From the NCBI GenBank assembly GCA_025966255.1, contig JAOPVG010000270.1:1-8390 (forward strand): 8,390 nt of DNA, read 5' to 3'. This DNA comes from Jatrophihabitans sp. (GTDB taxonomy: Bacteria; Actinomycetota; Actinomycetes; Mycobacteriales; Jatrophihabitantaceae). Below the pieces are notes generated by a model. The model worked only from the letters and a program-made list of their open reading frames with translations. It searched no databases and had not been told where the DNA came from. The position numbers and the translations under genes were made by a program. How positions within the stretch are numbered: the first letter of the stretch is position 1; each line of letters opens with the position of its first letter. Shown here one piece after another: positions 1 to 6,944 of the stretch.

Positions 1-563
1 GACGACTCGACAGGAGACGACTCGGCAACGGAGGACACTCCGTTGTCCGACCTCCGAATGGCGGCCTCGACGTCGCGCCGGACGATGCGCCCGTTCGGCC
101 CGCTGCCGGTGATCGTCGCCGCGTCCAAGCCGGCCTCGCGCGCCAGGCGACGCGCCAGCGGGCTCACGAACAAGCGGCCGCCCGCCACTGGATCACCGTC
201 GACCGGGCTCGGCGGAGCGGGTGACCGGGAGGGCTGGCGGTCGCCCACGCCGGGAGATTCGGCCGGCGCCGGTGCCTCCACGCCGAGTGCGGCCAGCGCC
301 GCGTCGAGGTCGGAGACCTGCTCGCCGGGCGCGCCCAGCAGCGCGATGGGTGCCCCGACCGGCACGTCGACACCTACGGGCACGAGCGTCGCGAGAAGCA
401 CGCCATCGCCCTCAGCCTCGATGTCGACCGACGCCTTCGCCGTCTCGATGACGACGATCGTGTCGTGCGCCCGGAATTGGCTGTCGACCGCCACCGACCA
501 GGCGGCGACCAGCGCGCCCGTCGTGTTCGCCGCCACCTCGGGCATGCGGAGCAGATCAGCCAT
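1..563 (-). CDS. Lipoyl-bearing E2 acyltransferase of a 2-oxoacid/acetoin dehydrogenase complex, N-terminal part (3' end outside window)
   Basis: This is the E2 component, which carries an acyl group on a lipoyl-lysine and passes it to CoA. The open frame starts with ATG at 563-561 and runs off the left edge with no stop after 187 codons. Residues 1-77 form a lipoyl domain. The lipoylated lysine is K43 in IETAKASVDIE, and the usual MP near the start is M7-P8. Residues 97-128 are a Pro/Ala/Ser linker. Residues 132-169 are a peripheral-subunit (E3)-binding domain (VSPLARRLAREAGLD ... GPNGRIVRRDVEAAI). A second Ser-rich linker begins at about 172, and the catalytic acyltransferase domain (HxxxDG) would lie beyond the edge. 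The start overlaps the end of the E1 gene by 8 bases (ATGGCTGA) without a clear Shine-Dalgarno sequence, so translation is probably coupled to E1. M7 is a less likely alternative start because it would truncate the first strand. Family assignment is firm. The acyl group cannot be inferred. Confidence 0.93.
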   Translation of the reverse strand, partial: MADLLRMPEVAANTTGALVAAWSVAVDSQFRAHDTIVVIETAKASVDIEAEGDGVLLATLVPVGVDVPVGAPIALLGAPGEQVSDLDAALAALGVEAPAPAESPGVGDRQPSRSPAPPSPVDGDPVAGGRLFVSPLARRLAREAGLDAATITGSGPNGRIVRRDVEAAIRRSDNGVSSVAESSPVES

Positions 564-2745
564 CGGCCCGACCCGGGACGCGCTGCAGCGCAGCGGCTAC
601 CTCATCGGCCTGAGCGATCGCCGCGCGTTCCAACACCTTGCTGATGCTCGGCGACGCCTCGCCGCCGGTGACCCGTTCGATCGGATGGTCGAGCCAGTCG
701 AAGAAGCGCCGCTGGATCTCGTCGGCGAGCCACCCGCCGTATGACGTGCCCCGTGGGCCCTGCTCGGCGATGAGTACCCGGTTCGTCTTGCGGATGCTCG
801 CGCCGATCGTCTCCCAGTCCAGGCTGGCCCGGTCCAGCCAGCGCAGGTCGATGACCTCGGCGTCGACGGTTCCGACCGACCGCACCGCGTCGAGGACGTA
901 TGCGGTCATCGCGAGGTAGGTCAGCACCGTGACATCGCGACCCTCCCGGCGCACCGCCGCTCGACCGACCGGCAGGCAGTAGTCGAAGTCGTCGACCGGA
1001 CCGTCGCCCACCGATGTGTAGAGGTCGACGTGCTCGAGGACGACCACCGGATCCGCGCAGCGCAGGGCGCTGTTCATCAGACCGACATAGTCGAACGGGG
1101 TCGACGGCGCGACGATGCGCCAGCCCGGCGCGGTCGCGAAGATGCCGGCCGGATCGCCGGAGTGCTGGGACCCGTAGCCGGTGCCCATCGCCACCTTGCT
1201 GCGCAGGACGAGCGGCACGGCGTCCGCACCGCCGAACATGTGCCGAGCCTTGCCGATCTGGTTGAACAGTTGGTCGGCCGCGACCCACATGAAGTCGGCA
1301 TACATCAACTCGACCACGGGCCGGAACCGGCCGTCGAGCGCGATACCGCCGCCGAGACCGGTGAAGGCGTTCTCGCTGATCGGCGTGCCCAGCACCCGTT
1401 CCGGATGCGCTTCGGCCAGCCCCCGCGTCGCGCCGTTGGTGCCGCCGTTGAGGTGATGGACGTCCTCTCCCATGACGACGATCCGGTCGTCGGTAGCCAT
1501 CCGGCGGCCCATCACCCCGGATACGGCGTCGATGAACTTCATCTCGGTGATCGCGCCGGTGAACGTGTCCCGGTCGGCGACGCGGGCGTCGGCGAGTTCG
1601 GACAGGTCGCCCCGAACACCGACGTCCACGAAGGCCGGATCCGGCCATTCGGACGGCCGGATCCGCCGCTCCCCCGGCTTGCCGCCGGGTAGCGGCTCGA
1701 GTAGTTCGGAACCTATGTCCTCGAGCAGGTCTGTGGCCTGGACGATCGCTGCGTCGATCTCGGCTGCGTCGAGGATGCCCCGTCGCTCGAGGTGCCCGCG
1801 CAGTTGAAGGATCGGGTCACGAGCGCGCCACTCCGCTTCCTCCTCCTTGCCGCGATAGCGGAACGCGCTTCCGGGAAAGGAACCGTTTTGGTGGAAATAG
1901 CGATACACGTCGGCTTCGATCAGCGTCGGTCCGCCGCCGGCCCGCATATGCACGAGGGCCTCCTGCATGGTCAGGTGGACGGCGAGCGGGTTCATGCCGT
2001 CGACCTTCCAGCTCGGGATGCCGAAGCCGGGCCCGCGCGCGGACAGCCGCGGCTCAGCGGTCACCTCGGCGACGTTCGTCGACACCGCGTACAGATTGTT
2101 CTCGACGAAGAAGCACAGTGGCAGCTTCCAGGCCGCCGCGAGGTTGAACGTCTCCAGCGTCGACCCGATGTTGATCGCGCCGTCGCCGAAATAGGTCACC
2201 GCGACGGCATCGGTACCGGCGTGCCGGTGCGCCCAGGCCGAGCCGGCCGCGAGCGGCACGCCACCGCCGACGATCGCGTTGGTGCCGATGGCGCCGGCCT
2301 CCTTCCATTGCAGATGCATGGAGCCGCCCCGACCGTGGCTGAAGCCGCGATCCAGCCCGCAGATCTCGGCCAGGCTGCGCAGCAGCACCGCCCGAACCTC
2401 GTCCGAATACGGCCGAGTGGGGTCGATGCCCTTGGGCTCGACGTGGCCCAGCACCTTCGCGAGGAACTGGTGGTGCCCCCTGTGCGAGCCATTGACGGTG
2501 TCCTCGGTCGTGAGCGAGTAGGCCGAGCCGACCGCACCGCCTTCCTGCCCGATGCTCGAGTGGGCCGGGCCGTGCACCAGGCCGGCGTTCGCCAGCTCAA
2601 GCACGTACTCCTCAAACGTCCGGATCACGATGAGCTGGCCGAGCATGCCGGTGAGCAGCTGCGGGTCGGCGGCATCCCAGTCCGCGTCGGTGACGACGAG
2701 TTCGGTCCAGGGAACTGCCTGATCGAGCCGGCGATGTTCGCTCAT
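556..2745 (-). CDS. Fused alpha-beta E1 component of a thiamine-diphosphate 2-oxoacid/acetoin-type dehydrogenase
   Basis: This 729-residue protein joins the E1 alpha and beta chains, which are usually two genes of about 330 residues each. It would decarboxylate a 2-oxo acid, or cleave an acetoin-like ketone, and reductively acylate the lipoyl group of the downstream E2. The alpha half is about 25-355. It contains HSSIGQE (62-68), GRGGSMHL (138-145) and the thiamine-diphosphate/Mg motif from GDG (187-189) to NN (216-217). The beta half is about 398-725. It contains MGEDV with catalytic E427, TPISE (454-458), VELMYADF (478-485), H528 in SQHS and PSTPFD (547-552). The linker at about 356-397 is charged and Pro-rich. 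The alpha half looks most like acetoin dehydrogenase E1 alpha (HRGH, IVGGGVPLA, NLAAAWKLP). The loop after YRY (281-283) is atypical. The ATG overlaps the VOC stop as ATGA and has an AGGAG site 8 bases upstream. Substrate unknown. Confidence 0.93.
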   Translation of the reverse strand: MSEHRRLDQAVPWTELVVTDADWDAADPQLLTGMLGQLIVIRTFEEYVLELANAGLVHGPAHSSIGQEGGAVGSAYSLTTEDTVNGSHRGHHQFLAKVLGHVEPKGIDPTRPYSDEVRAVLLRSLAEICGLDRGFSHGRGGSMHLQWKEAGAIGTNAIVGGGVPLAAGSAWAHRHAGTDAVAVTYFGDGAINIGSTLETFNLAAAWKLPLCFFVENNLYAVSTNVAEVTAEPRLSARGPGFGIPSWKVDGMNPLAVHLTMQEALVHMRAGGGPTLIEADVYRYFHQNGSFPGSAFRYRGKEEEAEWRARDPILQLRGHLERRGILDAAEIDAAIVQATDLLEDIGSELLEPLPGGKPGERRIRPSEWPDPAFVDVGVRGDLSELADARVADRDTFTGAITEMKFIDAVSGVMGRRMATDDRIVVMGEDVHHLNGGTNGATRGLAEAHPERVLGTPISENAFTGLGGGIALDGRFRPVVELMYADFMWVAADQLFNQIGKARHMFGGADAVPLVLRSKVAMGTGYGSQHSGDPAGIFATAPGWRIVAPSTPFDYVGLMNSALRCADPVVVLEHVDLYTSVGDGPVDDFDYCLPVGRAAVRREGRDVTVLTYLAMTAYVLDAVRSVGTVDAEVIDLRWLDRASLDWETIGASIRKTNRVLIAEQGPRGTSYGGWLADEIQRRFFDWLDHPIERVTGGEASPSISKVLERAAIAQADEVAAALQRVPGRADG

Positions 2746-3251
2746 CGAGGTTGCTCCTGCCGGTCGAACGCCTTACCGCCCGGATAGGACACGAGCTCCC
2801 ACTGCATGCCCCACGGCGCGAGGAAGTAGACCCAGCGCTGCCCCTCACTCGGGCCGCTGCTCGCGGTCGGATCGCCGAGCACGGTGACGCCGTTGGCGGT
2901 CAGGTGCTTGATCGCGACATCGAGATCGGTGACGTAGAGCGCGACGTGATGTCCACCGACGTCGCTGTTGCGCGGCACCTCGGTGCGCTGCTCCGGGGCG
3001 CAGTACTCGAACACCTCGAAGACCGCCTGACCACCGCAGCGGTAGAAGTGCAGCTGACGCATCACCGCGCGGGGATCGACGGCGAGGTGTACACGCATCC
3101 AGTCGCTGTCGTCGTGGCGGTACGGGCCCAGGCTGTACAGGTACTCGCACCCAATGACCCCGGTCAGAAATCGGTGCGCTTCGTCCAGGTCGGGCACGGT
3201 CAACCCGATATGGTCGACGCCCGTCAGCCCGGGCAGGCCGACGCTCACCAT
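2742..3251 (-). CDS. VOC (glyoxalase/dioxygenase/epimerase) superfamily metalloprotein
   Basis: This 169-residue single-chain protein has two beta-alpha-beta-beta-beta modules of the vicinal oxygen chelate fold. The fold is used by glyoxalase I, methylmalonyl-CoA epimerase and type I extradiol dioxygenases. Module 1 begins GVDHIGLTVPDLDEA (H14) and ends in VFEVFEY (E79 or E82). Module 2 begins GGHHVALYVTDLD (H101 or H102) and ends in MQWELVSYPGGKAF (E152). The H-E-H-E spacing fits a divalent-metal site of the glyoxalase/epimerase type, and a 2-His-1-Glu dioxygenase site is not excluded. The start overlaps the aldehyde dehydrogenase end by 7 bases (ATGGTGA) with no obvious ribosome-binding site, and the stop overlaps the E1 start as ATGA. 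That position suggests it acts on the substrate or product of E1 or the dehydrogenase, for example as an epimerase, isomerase or lyase. There is no signal peptide, so it is cytoplasmic. The fold is firm and the reaction is unknown. Confidence 0.9.
   Translation of the reverse strand: MVSVGLPGLTGVDHIGLTVPDLDEAHRFLTGVIGCEYLYSLGPYRHDDSDWMRVHLAVDPRAVMRQLHFYRCGGQAVFEVFEYCAPEQRTEVPRNSDVGGHHVALYVTDLDVAIKHLTANGVTVLGDPTASSGPSEGQRWVYFLAPWGMQWELVSYPGGKAFDRQEQPR
2754..2758 (-). promoter_or_regulatory. Ribosome-binding site (AGGAG) for the E1 fusion, inside the VOC gene
   Basis: On the minus strand this reads AGGAG, 8 bases before the ATG at 2745 and within the last codons of the VOC gene. It suggests E1 has its own strong initiation in addition to ATGA stop-start coupling. 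Confidence 0.65.
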
Positions 3252-4705
3252 TGCACGGCCACGTACTTGGACTCGGTGTAGTCCAGCACCCCCTCATGAC
3301 CGCCCTCGCGACCGATGCCGCTCTGCTTGACGCCGCCGAATGGCGCAGCCGGATCGGACACGACGCCGCGGTTGAGCCCGACCATGCCGCTTTCCAGACG
3401 TTCGCTGACGCGCAGCCCGCGAGCGAGATCGCGGGTGTAGACATAGGCGACCAGCCCGAACTCAGTGGCGTTGGCGAGTTCGATCGCGACGTCCTCGTCG
3501 TCGAAGGTGACGATCGGCGCGACCGGGCCGAATATCTCCTCGCGCAGGATCACCGAGTCCTCAGGAACACCGGCGAGAACGGTGGGCTCGTAATAGCAGC
3601 CCGGACGCTCCGGACGCCGGGCCCCGGTGAGGCAGTGCGCGCCGCGATCGATCGCGTCCCGGACGAGCGAGTCGACCTTGTCGACCGCGTCGGCGTTGAT
3701 GAGCGGCCCGATCCGGGTCTGCGGGTCGGTTCCCGGGCCGAGTGTCAGACCGGCCATCCGGTCGGCGAGCCGACGGCCGAAATCGTCCGCGATCGACGCG
3801 TGTACGTAGAACCGATTCGCCGCCGTGCACGCCTCGCCCCCGTTGCGCATCTTGGCGACCATCGCGCCCTCGACCGCCTCGTCGAGGTCGGCGTCGGCGA
3901 GGACCAGGAACGGGGCGTTCCCACCGAGTTCCATCGAGGTGTTCAGGACCCGGTCCGCCGCCTCGCGCAGCAGCACCCGGCCGACTTCGGTCGATCCGGT
4001 GAAGGACAGCTTGCGCACCCTGGGGTCGTGCAGCATTGCCGATACCACGGCACCCGAGCGCCGCGCCGGCAGGACGTTCACCACGCCGGGCGGAACGCCG
4101 GCCGACTCGAGAGTGCGCGCCATCGCGAGCGCCGTCAGCGGCGTGTCGCTGGCCGGCTTGAGGACGACGGTGCAGCCGGCCGCCAGCGCGGGGCCGATCT
4201 TGCGCGTGGCCATCGCGGCCGGGAAGTTCCACGGGGTCACCAGCACGCAGACGCCGACCGGTTGGTGCATGACCATGATCCGGTTGGTCCCGGACGGGGC
4301 GACGGCCAACGAGCCGGCCAGCCGCACAGCCTCCTCGCCGTACCAGCGGAAGAACTCGGCGGCATAGGCCACCTCGCCGCGCGCGTCCGCCAGCGCCTTG
4401 CCGTTTTCCAGCGAGATCAGGTGCGCGTAGTCGTCGGCCTCGTCGGTCATCGCCTCGAACGCGACGCGCAGCACCTCGGCGCGATGGCGTGGTGCCGTGG
4501 CCGCCCAGTCCGCCGCGGCGACAGCGGCGGCATCGACGGCGGCCAGCGCGTCCACGACACTGCCGTCGGCGACGGACGCGATCACCTCGCCGTTCGCTGG
4601 ATCGACGACGTCGAAGCGGGCACCGTCCGCGGACGGCACGTCCTTCCCGCCGATGTGCAGTTCAGTGGGAACACCGCCGAGGAGTTCGGCGATCGTCGCG
4701 GTCAT
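3245..4705 (-). CDS. NAD(P)+-dependent aldehyde dehydrogenase, succinate-semialdehyde dehydrogenase type
   Basis: This 486-residue enzyme oxidises an aldehyde, probably a semialdehyde, to its carboxylic acid. Its length and motifs match the GabD-like branch of the ALDH superfamily. Visible motifs are TPWNFP with N160, the cofactor lysine K183 in VLKPASDTPL, SFTGSTEVGR (234-243), the general base E259 in MELGGN, the catalytic C293 in GGEACTAANRFYV, EEIFGP (389-394) and PFGGVKQSGIGREGG (455-469). Having E259 argues against a CoA-acylating methylmalonate-semialdehyde dehydrogenase, which lacks this Glu. I chose the ATG at 4705-4703. It begins a normal ALDH N-terminus and has GGAAAGG 8 bases upstream. 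The frame stays open to about 5089, but that extension is a shadow of the upstream M24 gene. The gap to that gene is 26 bases, and the 3' end overlaps the VOC gene by 7. Substrate specificity is inferred from overall resemblance only. Confidence 0.94.
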   Translation of the reverse strand: MTATIAELLGGVPTELHIGGKDVPSADGARFDVVDPANGEVIASVADGSVVDALAAVDAAAVAAADWAATAPRHRAEVLRVAFEAMTDEADDYAHLISLENGKALADARGEVAYAAEFFRWYGEEAVRLAGSLAVAPSGTNRIMVMHQPVGVCVLVTPWNFPAAMATRKIGPALAAGCTVVLKPASDTPLTALAMARTLESAGVPPGVVNVLPARRSGAVVSAMLHDPRVRKLSFTGSTEVGRVLLREAADRVLNTSMELGGNAPFLVLADADLDEAVEGAMVAKMRNGGEACTAANRFYVHASIADDFGRRLADRMAGLTLGPGTDPQTRIGPLINADAVDKVDSLVRDAIDRGAHCLTGARRPERPGCYYEPTVLAGVPEDSVILREEIFGPVAPIVTFDDEDVAIELANATEFGLVAYVYTRDLARGLRVSERLESGMVGLNRGVVSDPAAPFGGVKQSGIGREGGHEGVLDYTESKYVAVQW

Positions 4706-4713
4706 TGGTTGGG

Positions 4714-4720
4714 CCTTTCC
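4714..4720 (-). promoter_or_regulatory. Ribosome-binding site (GGAAAGG) for the aldehyde dehydrogenase
   Basis: On the minus strand this reads GGAAAGG, 8 bases before the ATG at 4705. It lies in the 26-base gap after the M24 gene and decides the start against the much longer upstream open frame. Confidence 0.65.
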
Positions 4721-4731
4721 GTTGAGCACAT

Positions 4732-5976
4732 TCAGTACGGGTTTGCGATGACGAGGTCCTGCGCGGGGAAGAGCGTGAGGATGCGCGGCCCGTCGGGAGT
4801 GACCACGACCTCCTCCTCGATGCGGGCGGCGGAGAAGCCGTCGGATGCGGGGCAATACGTCTCGAGTGCGAAGACCATCCCGACCTCCAGCTCGACCGGG
4901 TGGGTCATGCTGTTCAGACGGGAGATGATGGGGCGCTCGTGCAGTCCGAGCCCGAGCCCGTGCCCGAACTGCAGCCCGAAGGCGTCCATCTCGTTGGCGA
5001 ACCCGAACTTCTGCGCGGCCGGCCAGACTGCGGCGACCTGGTCGGTGCCGACGCCGGGCTTCACCGCCTCGATCGCGGCGTCCATCCACTCCCGGGCCTT
5101 GGTGTACGCGTCCTGCTGACTCGCGGTCGCGCTGCCCACGCTGAACGTGCGGTAGTAGCAGGTCCGGTAGCCGTTGAAGGAGTGGATGATGTCGAAGAAC
5201 GCCTGGTCACCCGGGCGGATCAGCCGGTCGGAGAAGTTGTGCGGATGCGGGTTGCACCGCTCCCCGCTGACCGCGTTGATCGCCTCGACCTGGTCCGAAC
5301 CCATCTCGTAGAGGCGTTTGTTGGCGAGCGCGACGATCTCGTTCTCGCGTATGCCCGGCTTCAGCGCCTCGACGATGTCCTGGTAGACGCCGTCGACCAT
5401 GGCCGCGGCCTGGGTCAGCAGCATGATCTCGTCCTCGGACTTGATCACCCGCGCATCGAGCATCAACTGCTGGGCGTCCACCACGACGAGACCCTGCCGC
5501 TGCATCTCGAACAGGAACGCCGGCTCGACGATGTCCACGCCGACCGGTTCGTCGGCCAGTCCGGCGTCCTCAAGGAGTGCGCGGATCTGTCGGACCGCCG
5601 CTTCCATCAATCCGGCAGAAGGCGCGATGGCGCCGCGCAGCCCGAGCATGCCGGCGTGACAGTTCTCGGGCTCGAGCCACGGCGAGTACAGCCGGTGGTG
5701 CCGCGCGGCCGAGCCGAAGTCCCAGAGCATCGGTTCGCCCGAGCGGGTCAGAAGCGCGTAGCGCGTCATCTTGTCGCCGAGCGCGCCGCCGATCCACGTC
5801 TGCGTCGTGTAGCGGATGTTGTAGAAGTCGAACAGCAGCAGCGCACCGCATTCACTTGCCGCGAGCGCCGTGCGGGCCCGGTCGAGCCGGTAGCGGCGCA
5901 GCCGGTCGAAGTCGACCCGCTGTTCGTAGTCCACGCCCATGTGGCCCGGCGCGGCCAGCGGACGAGCAGTGGTCAC
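4732..5976 (-). CDS. M24 family hydrolase (creatinase/aminopeptidase P fold) with altered metal site
   Basis: This 414-residue cytoplasmic protein has a creatinase-like N-terminal domain (about 25-175) and a C-terminal pita-bread domain (about 180-405). Family members include Xaa-Pro peptidases, creatinase, ectoine hydrolase and the DMSP lyase DddP. Aligned to the Asp-Asp-His-Glu-Glu dinuclear metal set, I see D262 (FFDIIH), C273 where the second Asp should be (GYRTCYYRTF), H339 with H346 (FGHGLGLGLHERP), E372 (ALETY) and E387 (ARIEEE). H246 in NPHPHNF matches the conserved active-site histidine region. The Cys substitution and the catabolic context favour a small-molecule C-N (or C-S) hydrolase/lyase over a peptidase. 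The GTG start overlaps the preceding stop as GTGA, with GGAAG about 10 bases upstream. The ATG at 5940 is an alternative start with a poorer upstream site. The reaction is not established. Confidence 0.9.
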   Translation of the reverse strand: MTTARPLAAPGHMGVDYEQRVDFDRLRRYRLDRARTALAASECGALLLFDFYNIRYTTQTWIGGALGDKMTRYALLTRSGEPMLWDFGSAARHHRLYSPWLEPENCHAGMLGLRGAIAPSAGLMEAAVRQIRALLEDAGLADEPVGVDIVEPAFLFEMQRQGLVVVDAQQLMLDARVIKSEDEIMLLTQAAAMVDGVYQDIVEALKPGIRENEIVALANKRLYEMGSDQVEAINAVSGERCNPHPHNFSDRLIRPGDQAFFDIIHSFNGYRTCYYRTFSVGSATASQQDAYTKAREWMDAAIEAVKPGVGTDQVAAVWPAAQKFGFANEMDAFGLQFGHGLGLGLHERPIISRLNSMTHPVELEVGMVFALETYCPASDGFSAARIEEEVVVTPDGPRILTLFPAQDLVIANPY

Positions 5977-6920
5977 TGCGGTGCCGCTTCCGGCGTGAGG
6001 CCGTCATCGACCGCGACGTGCTCCGACTGGAGGGTGACGCCCGACCGCCGCGCCTGCTCGAGGATCAGCGTCGCGAAGTCCTCGTCGACGTGCCCGGCAC
6101 CGACCGCCGACGCGACGAGCTGTGCCGCCGCCGCCGCGAGCGGCATCGGCACCGCCAGGTCGTGTGCGGCGGCGAGACCGAGGTCGAAGTCCTTGCTCAA
6201 CAGCGGCATCGTGAACGTCGGCGTGAAGTCGAGGTTCACCAGTGCGGGCGACTTGTATCGGCTGAAGGTCGACCCCATCACCGAATCGTTGAGGAACTCC
6301 AGGAAAGCGGCGCGGGTGGTCCCGCCCTGCTCGGCCAGCAGCGTGATCTCTACCAGTGATTGCATCACCACGCCGAGGAACACGTTGTGACAGATCTTGA
6401 CCAGCCGGGCCACCTCGCCCTCGCCGACGTAGGTCACCCCACGGCCCAGGCATGCGAGCAGCGGCTGCACCTCGTCGAACGCATCGCGCGGCCCGGACAC
6501 GGCGAGGGTCAGCTTGCCCGAGCGGACCACCTTCGGGTTGCCGCTTACCGGCGCGGCGAGCAGTTGCGTCCCCCGCCGCGCGGCCTCTTCCCGTACCTGC
6601 GCGGAGGCCTCGGTCGAGACCGTCGACGAGTCGACGACGACCTGGGGCGCGACCTCTGGATGGGTGAGCAGACCACCCTCGCCGCTGGTCACGGCGGCGA
6701 GGTCCGCCGGCGCGGAGACCATGATGAAGACGACGTCGCGGTCAGCGAGGTCGGCCGGTGTGTCGACGACCTTGGCGCCGCGCTCGGCGAGCGGCTCGGC
6801 CTTCGCCCGGGTGCGGTTGTAGACGGCGAGGTCATAGCCGGCGTCCAGCAGCCGGCCGGCGAGGGCAAAGCCCATGCGGCCGGTGCCGATCCAACCGACG
6901 CGGGGCAGCGATGTGCTCAA
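5973..6920 (-). CDS. Beta-hydroxyacid dehydrogenase (3-hydroxyisobutyrate dehydrogenase / semialdehyde reductase superfamily)
   Basis: This 315-residue enzyme interconverts a beta- or gamma-hydroxy acid and its semialdehyde with a nicotinamide cofactor. The N-terminal Rossmann fold shows GWIGTGRMG (9-17). The second-strand end YNRTRAK (34-40) puts an Arg where NAD-specific members carry an acidic residue, so NADP(H) is likely. Substrate and catalytic motifs follow: DSSTVS (97-102), APVSGNPKVVRSGKL (123-137), the catalytic K175 in KICHN with N179, and K243 in SKDFDL. The usual KxxNN is KxxHN here. I take the TTG at 6920-6918 as the start because AAGGAG sits 5 bases upstream and the next in-frame Met (M17) would cut through the Rossmann glycines. 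The gene lies 24 bases after livF and overlaps the M24 gene by 4. Together with the downstream ALDH it would make an alcohol-to-semialdehyde-to-acid pair. Exact substrate unknown. Confidence 0.92.
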   Translation of the reverse strand: MSTSLPRVGWIGTGRMGFALAGRLLDAGYDLAVYNRTRAKAEPLAERGAKVVDTPADLADRDVVFIMVSAPADLAAVTSGEGGLLTHPEVAPQVVVDSSTVSTEASAQVREEAARRGTQLLAAPVSGNPKVVRSGKLTLAVSGPRDAFDEVQPLLACLGRGVTYVGEGEVARLVKICHNVFLGVVMQSLVEITLLAEQGGTTRAAFLEFLNDSVMGSTFSRYKSPALVNLDFTPTFTMPLLSKDFDLGLAAAHDLAVPMPLAAAAAQLVASAVGAGHVDEDFATLILEQARRSGVTLQSEHVAVDDGLTPEAAPQ

Positions 6921-6925
6921 CGGAT

Positions 6926-6931
6926 CTCCTT
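6926..6931 (-). promoter_or_regulatory. Ribosome-binding site (AAGGAG) that fixes a TTG start
   Basis: On the minus strand this reads AAGGAG, 5 bases before the TTG at 6920 in the 24-base gap after livF. It is among the best Shine-Dalgarno matches in the window. It supports TTG as the start of the hydroxyacid dehydrogenase and suggests independent re-initiation there. Confidence 0.75.
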
Positions 6932-6944
6932 CGACGTGATTCGG

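Noticed and set aside
43..744. Plus-strand open frame of 233 codons at the left edge as a Ser/Thr-rich protein
   Set aside because: The opposite strand encodes lipoyl and E3-binding domains of E2 and the end of E1 with exact motifs. The low-complexity plus-strand product is a shadow.
556..2745. A sequencing artefact joining separate alpha and beta genes by loss of a stop codon
   Set aside because: The linker between the halves reads as a continuous stretch of about 40 residues without a start and Shine-Dalgarno pair for beta. A fused E1 is therefore more likely than a recent frameshift or stop loss, though this cannot be fully excluded without homologues.
4706..4731. Possible terminator or promoter in the gap between the M24 and aldehyde dehydrogenase genes
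   Set aside because: The gap is only 26 bases, has no inverted repeat with a T-run, and holds a ribosome-binding site. It looks like an ordinary operon junction.
4706..5089. N-terminal extension of the aldehyde dehydrogenase frame to a start at 5089
   Set aside because: The extension overlaps the M24 gene out of frame and encodes Arg-rich sequence unlike any ALDH. A normal N-terminus and a ribosome-binding site occur at 4705.
3251..5119. Long plus-strand open frame of 622 codons, and similar ones at 1792-2787, 4900-6390 and 6360-7301
   Set aside because: They lie opposite clearly recognisable minus-strand genes. They show no domain motifs, are rich in Arg, Gly and Ala, and arise from the strong G/C third-position bias of the real genes.
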